Assembly: GCF_000714935.1 (NCBI RefSeq)
Contig: NZ_JMIR01000030.1
Location: 1 to 52,377 of the forward strand
Length of the DNA stretch: 52,377 nt
Source of the DNA: Tumebacillus flagellatus
GTDB taxonomy: Bacteria > Bacillota > Bacilli > Tumebacillales > Tumebacillaceae
Direction of reading: 5' to 3'
Below, one piece after another: positions 48,343 through 52,377 of this stretch (its first letter is position 1; each line of letters begins with the position of its first letter). The notes under the pieces were generated by a model. It was not told the DNA's origin. It did no database searches and was given only the letters and a program-made list of their open reading frames with translations. Both the position numbers and the translations under genes were made by a program.

Positions 48343-49179
48343 TTACAGAAGCCAAGTTCCTTCGTAGACGCGGGTCGCCGGACCTGTCATGTAGACATGG
48401 TTGTCGGATTCCTTCCAGTCGATCAGCAAGTCGCCGCCCTTGAGATGGACGGTGACGCGGCGGTCGGTCCGCCCGGTCAAAACGCCCGCCACGCCGACGG
48501 AGCAAGCGCCCGACCCGCAGGCGAGCGTCTCGCCCGCCCCGCGCTCCCAGACGTGCATCGTCACGTCGTTTGGCGCATGCACTTGCACGAATTCGACGTT
48601 GGTTTTGCGCGGGAAGTACGCGTGCGTTTCGAGTTGCGGTCCGACATGATGCAGATCGACGTCCGCAAGCGTATCGACGAAGATCACCGCGTGCGGGTTG
48701 CCCATCGAGACGGCGGTAAACGCGTACCGATGCCCGGAGGTCGTCTCAATCGGGTGTTCGACAACTTGATCGCCCGTCAGCGTGGTCGGAATCACGCTCG
48801 CTTCCAGTTTCGGCTCGCCCATGTCGACGGTGACGCGGGTGACGATGCCGTTCTCCACGTGCAGTTGAAGCGTCTGCAGACCGGCGCCGGTTTCAAGCGT
48901 TACGGTCGTGGAGTTCGTGCGCCCGCTTTCGTACAGGAACTTGCCGACGCAGCGCACGGCGTTGCCGCACTGCTCCGACTCGCTGCCGTCGGAGTTGAAG
49001 ATGCGCATGCGAAACTGGGCTTTCTCACTCGGCAGGATAAAAACCAAACCGTCCGCGCCCACCCCGAAATGGCGGTCGCATACGTTTTTTGCGAGTTCGG
49101 ACACGCCCTCCGGAACGGACAAAAACTCGGCAACGACCGCGAAGTCATTGCCGAGACCATGCATCTTGGTAAATTTCAT
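48343..49179 (-). CDS. dapF: Diaminopimelate epimerase
   Basis: DapF converts LL- to meso-diaminopimelate for lysine and cell-wall synthesis. The 278-aa protein has the two catalytic cysteines in SEQCGNAVRC (Cys71) and ACGSGACS, and starts MKFTKMHGLGNDF. The ATG at 49177-49179 gives that conserved start. The Shine-Dalgarno AGGAGG is 12 bases upstream and lies inside a small hairpin. It follows the Ca ATPase gene by 48 nt. Confidence 0.97.
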   Translation of the reverse strand: MKFTKMHGLGNDFAVVAEFLSVPEGVSELAKNVCDRHFGVGADGLVFILPSEKAQFRMRIFNSDGSESEQCGNAVRCVGKFLYESGRTNSTTVTLETGAGLQTLQLHVENGIVTRVTVDMGEPKLEASVIPTTLTGDQVVEHPIETTSGHRYAFTAVSMGNPHAVIFVDTLADVDLHHVGPQLETHAYFPRKTNVEFVQVHAPNDVTMHVWERGAGETLACGSGACSVGVAGVLTGRTDRRVTVHLKGGDLLIDWKESDNHVYMTGPATRVYEGTWLL

Positions 49180-49190
49180 GTTGTCTGTAA

Positions 49191-49213
49191 GCCTCCTGAG
49201 GAGGTTCAACCTC
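49191..49213 (-). promoter_or_regulatory. Overlapping hairpins around the dapF ribosome-binding site
   Basis: On the minus strand GAGGT-tga-ACCTC (49201-49213) is followed at once by CCTCC-tca-GGAGG (49192-49204). The second holds the dapF Shine-Dalgarno; the two share CCTC and cannot form together. Stems are only 5 bp, so this may be chance. Confidence 0.35.
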
Positions 49214-49227
49214 TAGACAGCGAGCGT

Positions 49228-51957
49228 CTAACGGCGGGAGAAGTTGAGCTTGTTGGAGCTCTTCTTCTGCTTTTTGACCCCGCGGCCTGCAGCGAGCGCG
49301 AACGTCGGAACGGCGGCGGCGATCAGCACGATCAGCCAATCCACTCCGCCGAGCGGCACGGTGCGGAAGACCGGTTGGAACGCCGGGATGTACATGACGC
49401 CCAAGAGCAGCACCACCGAAGAGAGCACCGATGCGATCAGCCACTTGTTTTCAAACAAGTTGCGGGAGAAAATCCCGCCTTCGACGGAGCGGCAGTCGAA
49501 CACGTGGATCAACTGTGCCATGACGAGGGTGACGAACGCCATCGACTGCGCCTTGATCAAGTTGTTCGGGTCCATCTGGAGCGAGAACCAGAACACGGCG
49601 AGGGTGGCGACGCCGATCAAAATCCCCCGCGAGAGAATCTTGAAGCCGAGGCCCCGCGCAAAGATCGACTCGCGCACGTTGCGCGGCGGGCGGTTCATGA
49701 TCCCCTTCTCCGCCGGGTCGACGCCCAGCGCAATCGCCGGAAGACCGTCGGTGACGAGGTTGACCCAGAGAATCTGAATCGGGACGAGCGGAAGCGGAAG
49801 CGCCAAGATCATCGCAAGGAACATCGTGATGATCTCGCCGACGTTCGACGCGAGAAGATAGCGAATAAACTTGCGGATGTTGTCGTAGATCGAGCGGCCC
49901 TCTTCAATCGCGGCGACGATGGTGGCGAAATTGTCGTCGGAGAGGATCAGCGCGGAGGCGTCCTTCGCGACGTCGGTGCCGCCTTGGCCCATCGAGATGC
50001 CGATGTCGGCCGCTTTGATCGCCGGAGCGTCGTTGACGCCGTCGCCGGTCATCGCGACCACATGCCCGTTGGCTTGCAGGGCTTTGACGATGCGCAGCTT
50101 GTGCTCCGGGGAGACACGCGCGTAGACGTAGATGTCCTCGACGCGCTCTTGCAACTCTCTATCAGACATATTATAGAGATCGTATCCGTTGACTGTCAAA
50201 CCGCCGCTCGGGATGATGCCCAGTTGGCGGGCGATCGCTTCGGCGGTGACTTGGTGGTCGCCGGTGATCATCACGGTTTTGATGCCCGCTTTTTTGCAGC
50301 GTTGAATCGCGTCGTACACTTCCGGTCGCGGCGGGTCGATCATGCCGACCATCCCGATGAACACCAGATCGCGTTCCGGGTCTTGCGCGCGGAATTGCTG
50401 CTCGCTTTTCAGCGGGCGGTACGCCAGCGCCAAGCAGCGGAGCGCTTCTGTGCCCATCGCGTGGTTGGCGTTCAAGATGCCTTTTTTGAGCGAATGGGTC
50501 AGCGGCGTGACTTTGCCTTCGATCAACATGTAACTGCAACGGTCGAGCAGCACGTCCGGAGCGCCTTTGGTGAGCATGTAGAGCTCGCCTTTTTGGTCGC
50601 GGGTGAGGACGGACATCATTTTGCGGGTGGAATCGAACGGCAATTCGTCCAGGCGCGGTTGCGCGGCGTCCATCTCTTCCCCGAACAGACCCGCTTTGGC
50701 GCCGAGGACGACCAGCGCGCCTTCGGTCGGATCGCCTTGGATCATCCAGTCCGGGTGTTTTTTCGAGGTGTCTTGGGTGAGCAACGCGTTGTTGCACAGC
50801 ACGGAGACTTCCAGCAAGCGTTTGAGATCGGCGCGGCGGTGCGGGTCGATCGCTTTGCCAGAATAAAGGAATTCGCCTTGCGGGTTGTAGCCGGTGCCGC
50901 TCACTTCATAGAATTGACCCCCGACGAACACGCGTTGCACAGTCATTTTGTTCTGAGTCAGCGTCCCGGTTTTGTCGGAGCAGATGACGGTGGCGCAACC
51001 GAGCGTCTCCACGGAAGGCAGTTTGCGGACGATCGCTTTGCGCTTGATCATCCGCTGCACGCCGAGCGCAAGAGCGACGGTGACGATGGCAGGCAGACCT
51101 TCCGGAATAGCGGCGACGGCCAGCGAGACGCCGGCAAGGAACATCGTGTACAGCGAATTGCCGTGCAGAACGCCGGTTGCTACGACGACGGCGGTGATGC
51201 CGAGCGCGACGTAGACGAGAATTTTGCCGAGCTGCTCAAGGCGGCGTTGCAGCGGCGTTTCCGTGTCTTCAGCCGTTTGGATCAAGTCGGCGATCAGGCC
51301 CATCTCGGTTTGCATGCCGGTTTCGCAGACGACGGCCGTGCCTTTGCCGCGGGTGATCAGCGTGCCCATGTAGCACATGTTTTTGCGGTCCCCGAGCGTG
51401 GCGTTGGGGTCGGCGATGGAGGGGTTGCTTTTTTGCACCGGGAGGGATTCGCCGGTGAGGGCGGACTCTTCGGCTTCGAGCGAAGCGCTCTCCAAAATGC
51501 GCACGTCGGCCGGGACGCGGTCGCCGGCTTCGAGGAAGAGGATGTCTCCCGGGACGAGGTCAAGCGCGGCGATGGAGACTTTTTTACCGTCGCGCAGGAC
51601 GTTGGCGGTGGGAGCGGTCAGTTGTTTGAGCGAGGCGAGGGATTTCTCGGCCCGCAGTTCTTGAAAGAAGCCCAGAATGCCGTTGACGATGATGATGGCG
51701 ATGATGGTGATGGCGTCTGCGTGTTCGCCGAGCAAGCCGGAGACGAGCGTGGCGGCGAGCAGCACCAAGACCATGAAATCGCGAAATTGGTTGAAGAACA
51801 GCGTCAACAAAGAAGTCTGCTCCGCTTCGTTCAGTCGGTTCTCCCCGACTGCCTCTCGCCGTTTGTCAGCCTCGGCGGTTGCAAGGCCTTTGGGCGAGAC
51901 GGAGAGCAGCTGGAGTACGTCCTGTACGTCCATTGTGTGCCAAAGTTTTTTCTGCAC
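49228..51957 (-). CDS. yloB: P-type Ca2+ ATPase (YloB/SERCA-like)
   Basis: The 909-aa cation pump has the N-terminal actuator domain with ALTGESLPV (TGES, about residue 163), the M4 motif [10 protein letters not shown] (about 288), the phosphorylation site [13 protein letters not shown] (about 330), and [17 protein letters not shown] in the hinge (about 640). Membrane helices lie near residues 55-100, 240-300 and 680-880. The PEGLPA motif and the length point to calcium transport out of the cytoplasm; B. subtilis YloB is linked to sporulation calcium. The GTG at 51955-51957 follows GGGGTGG. Confidence 0.94.
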   Translation of the reverse strand: MQKKLWHTMDVQDVLQLLSVSPKGLATAEADKRREAVGENRLNEAEQTSLLTLFFNQFRDFMVLVLLAATLVSGLLGEHADAITIIAIIIVNGILGFFQELRAEKSLASLKQLTAPTANVLRDGKKVSIAALDLVPGDILFLEAGDRVPADVRILESASLEAEESALTGESLPVQKSNPSIADPNATLGDRKNMCYMGTLITRGKGTAVVCETGMQTEMGLIADLIQTAEDTETPLQRRLEQLGKILVYVALGITAVVVATGVLHGNSLYTMFLAGVSLAVAAIPEGLPAIVTVALALGVQRMIKRKAIVRKLPSVETLGCATVICSDKTGTLTQNKMTVQRVFVGGQFYEVSGTGYNPQGEFLYSGKAIDPHRRADLKRLLEVSVLCNNALLTQDTSKKHPDWMIQGDPTEGALVVLGAKAGLFGEEMDAAQPRLDELPFDSTRKMMSVLTRDQKGELYMLTKGAPDVLLDRCSYMLIEGKVTPLTHSLKKGILNANHAMGTEALRCLALAYRPLKSEQQFRAQDPERDLVFIGMVGMIDPPRPEVYDAIQRCKKAGIKTVMITGDHQVTAEAIARQLGIIPSGGLTVNGYDLYNMSDRELQERVEDIYVYARVSPEHKLRIVKALQANGHVVAMTGDGVNDAPAIKAADIGISMGQGGTDVAKDASALILSDDNFATIVAAIEEGRSIYDNIRKFIRYLLASNVGEIITMFLAMILALPLPLVPIQILWVNLVTDGLPAIALGVDPAEKGIMNRPPRNVRESIFARGLGFKILSRGILIGVATLAVFWFSLQMDPNNLIKAQSMAFVTLVMAQLIHVFDCRSVEGGIFSRNLFENKWLIASVLSSVVLLLGVMYIPAFQPVFRTVPLGGVDWLIVLIAAAVPTFALAAGRGVKKQKKSSNKLNFSRR

Positions 51958-51992
51958 CAGGTGCCACCCCTTCTTCTACATCGTTTGTCCTG

Positions 51993-52004
51993 TAGACATG
52001 TCTA
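51993..52004. promoter_or_regulatory. 12-bp perfect palindrome upstream of the Ca ATPase
   Basis: TAGACATGTCTA is perfectly symmetrical and lies 36 bp upstream of the ATPase GTG, in the divergent region shared with the coiled-coil gene. It could be an operator; no regulator is known to me for it. Confidence 0.35.
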
Positions 52005-52139
52005 TGCCTGTACCCGATTGCGTAGACCAAGCCTGACAAGTTGGGGTTTGAACAGCATTTACAGGAAAAACGGGGCTACCTTTACAGCGGAGGGGTGGCT
52101 TATACTGGGTGGGACGGTTTGAGGAGGGAGGTGTGGAGA

Positions 52140-52377
52140 ATGACGGAAGAAACGGTACGCGAGATTGTGAAAGATGTCGTGACCGAGGCGATGCGGGAAG
52201 TGTTGTCTGTGGTGGTTGCGAAGTTTGCGGAAGTTCATGTGAAGATGGATGAAAAGTTCCAACTGATCGACGAGCAATTCCGGATGGTTCATGAGCGTTT
52301 GAGTCATGTGGAGGCTCGCTTGGATCAAATGGACGAGCGTTTGAGTCACGTGGAGGCTCGCTTGGATCAAATGGACG
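52140..52377 (+). CDS. Coiled-coil repeat protein, truncated at the window end
   Basis: The 5' part (79 codons visible) reads MTEETVREIVKDVVTEAMREV, then a long charged helix with tandem 14-aa units ERLSHVEARLDQMD starting at 52293. GGAGGGAGG precedes the ATG. Heptad spacing indicates a continuous coiled coil; there is no signal peptide. It is divergent from the Ca ATPase. The family cannot be named because the C-terminus is outside the window; a TATACT at 52100-52105 is the best -10 candidate. Confidence 0.7.
   Translation, partial: MTEETVREIVKDVVTEAMREVLSVVVAKFAEVHVKMDEKFQLIDEQFRMVHERLSHVEARLDQMDERLSHVEARLDQMD
52293..52376 (+). repeat. 42-bp tandem repeat in the truncated coiled-coil gene
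   Basis: Two 42-bp units (52293-52334 and 52335-52376) differ by one base and encode ERLSHVEARLDQMD. The next base matches the start of a third unit, so the array probably continues outside the window. Confidence 0.9.

Noticed and set aside
48397-52122. A 1241-codon plus-strand open frame across dapF and the Ca ATPase
   Set aside because: It is antisense to two well-supported genes, is Arg/His/Asp-rich in the way antisense frames are, and no domain is visible.

Overview
This window is core chromosome of an endospore-forming, Gram-positive Firmicute. The evidence is the genes present: spoVM, an alpha/beta-type SASP, a Spo0E-type phosphatase, a CsfG-like RNA, PASTA kinase prkC, fapR, remA and an SLH-domain surface protein. 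Shine-Dalgarno sequences are strong, TTG and GTG starts are frequent, and the DNA is fairly GC-rich. Gene order resembles several Bacillus subtilis blocks (yloB-yloV, ylbH-ylbN, fapR-trmD) joined into one run. I infer a Bacillales member of the Alicyclobacillaceae (Tumebacillus-like) type. That placement comes from general resemblance, not from a search.

Almost everything is read on the minus strand, so transcription runs from high to low coordinates. Order along transcription: a P-type Ca ATPase and dapF (51.9-48.3 kb); yicC-remA-gmk-rpoZ (48.2-46.1 kb); coaBC-priA-def-fmt-rsmB-rlmN-prpC-prkC-rsgA-rpe (46.1-34.0 kb), covering CoA synthesis, replication restart, initiator formylation and deformylation, rRNA methylation, and the Ser/Thr phosphatase-kinase pair; a small membrane-protein gene and spoVM, with rpmB convergent (33.9-33.3 kb); asp23-like, fakA, sdaAB-sdaAA and recG (33.1-27.3 kb).

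A sporulation cluster lies at 27.3-25.1 kb. It holds a SASP gene, a Spo0E-family gene, a two-gene plus-strand operon of unknown function, a polysaccharide deacetylase, and a plus-strand structured RNA that I identify as CsfG. Three of these transcription units carry sigmaF/sigmaG-type promoters with an 18-bp spacer. Two of the genes here (40 and 61 aa) and spoVM (27 aa) are very short and easily missed.

Below 25 kb come rsmD-coaD-ylbK-ylbL-rluF, then a divergent pair (tmcAL on plus, yceD-rpmF on minus) whose sigmaA promoters share one -35 element. The FapR-controlled lipid operon fapR-plsX-fabH-fabD-fabG-acpP-fabF-rnc follows (18.6-11.9 kb), with an autoregulatory FapR box and two U-tract-less hairpins flanking fabF. 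Between rnc and smc, neighbours in B. subtilis, sits a 2.7-kb plus-strand island: a 33-aa peptide gene, an SLH protein with a Thr/Gly-rich stalk, and a MazF/PemK-fold protein with extra ends and no antitoxin. After it come smc-ftsY, ylxM-ffh-rpsP-khpA and ylqD-rimM-trmD, ending at a truncated tRNA-Gln.

Together the genes serve translation and ribosome maturation, protein targeting, chromosome organisation, membrane lipid synthesis and sporulation. No CRISPR array, insertion sequence, prophage or obvious gene cluster for a new biochemical system was seen. The most interesting items are the forespore-promoter cluster with its unknown two-gene operon, the CsfG-like RNA, and the island between rnc and smc.
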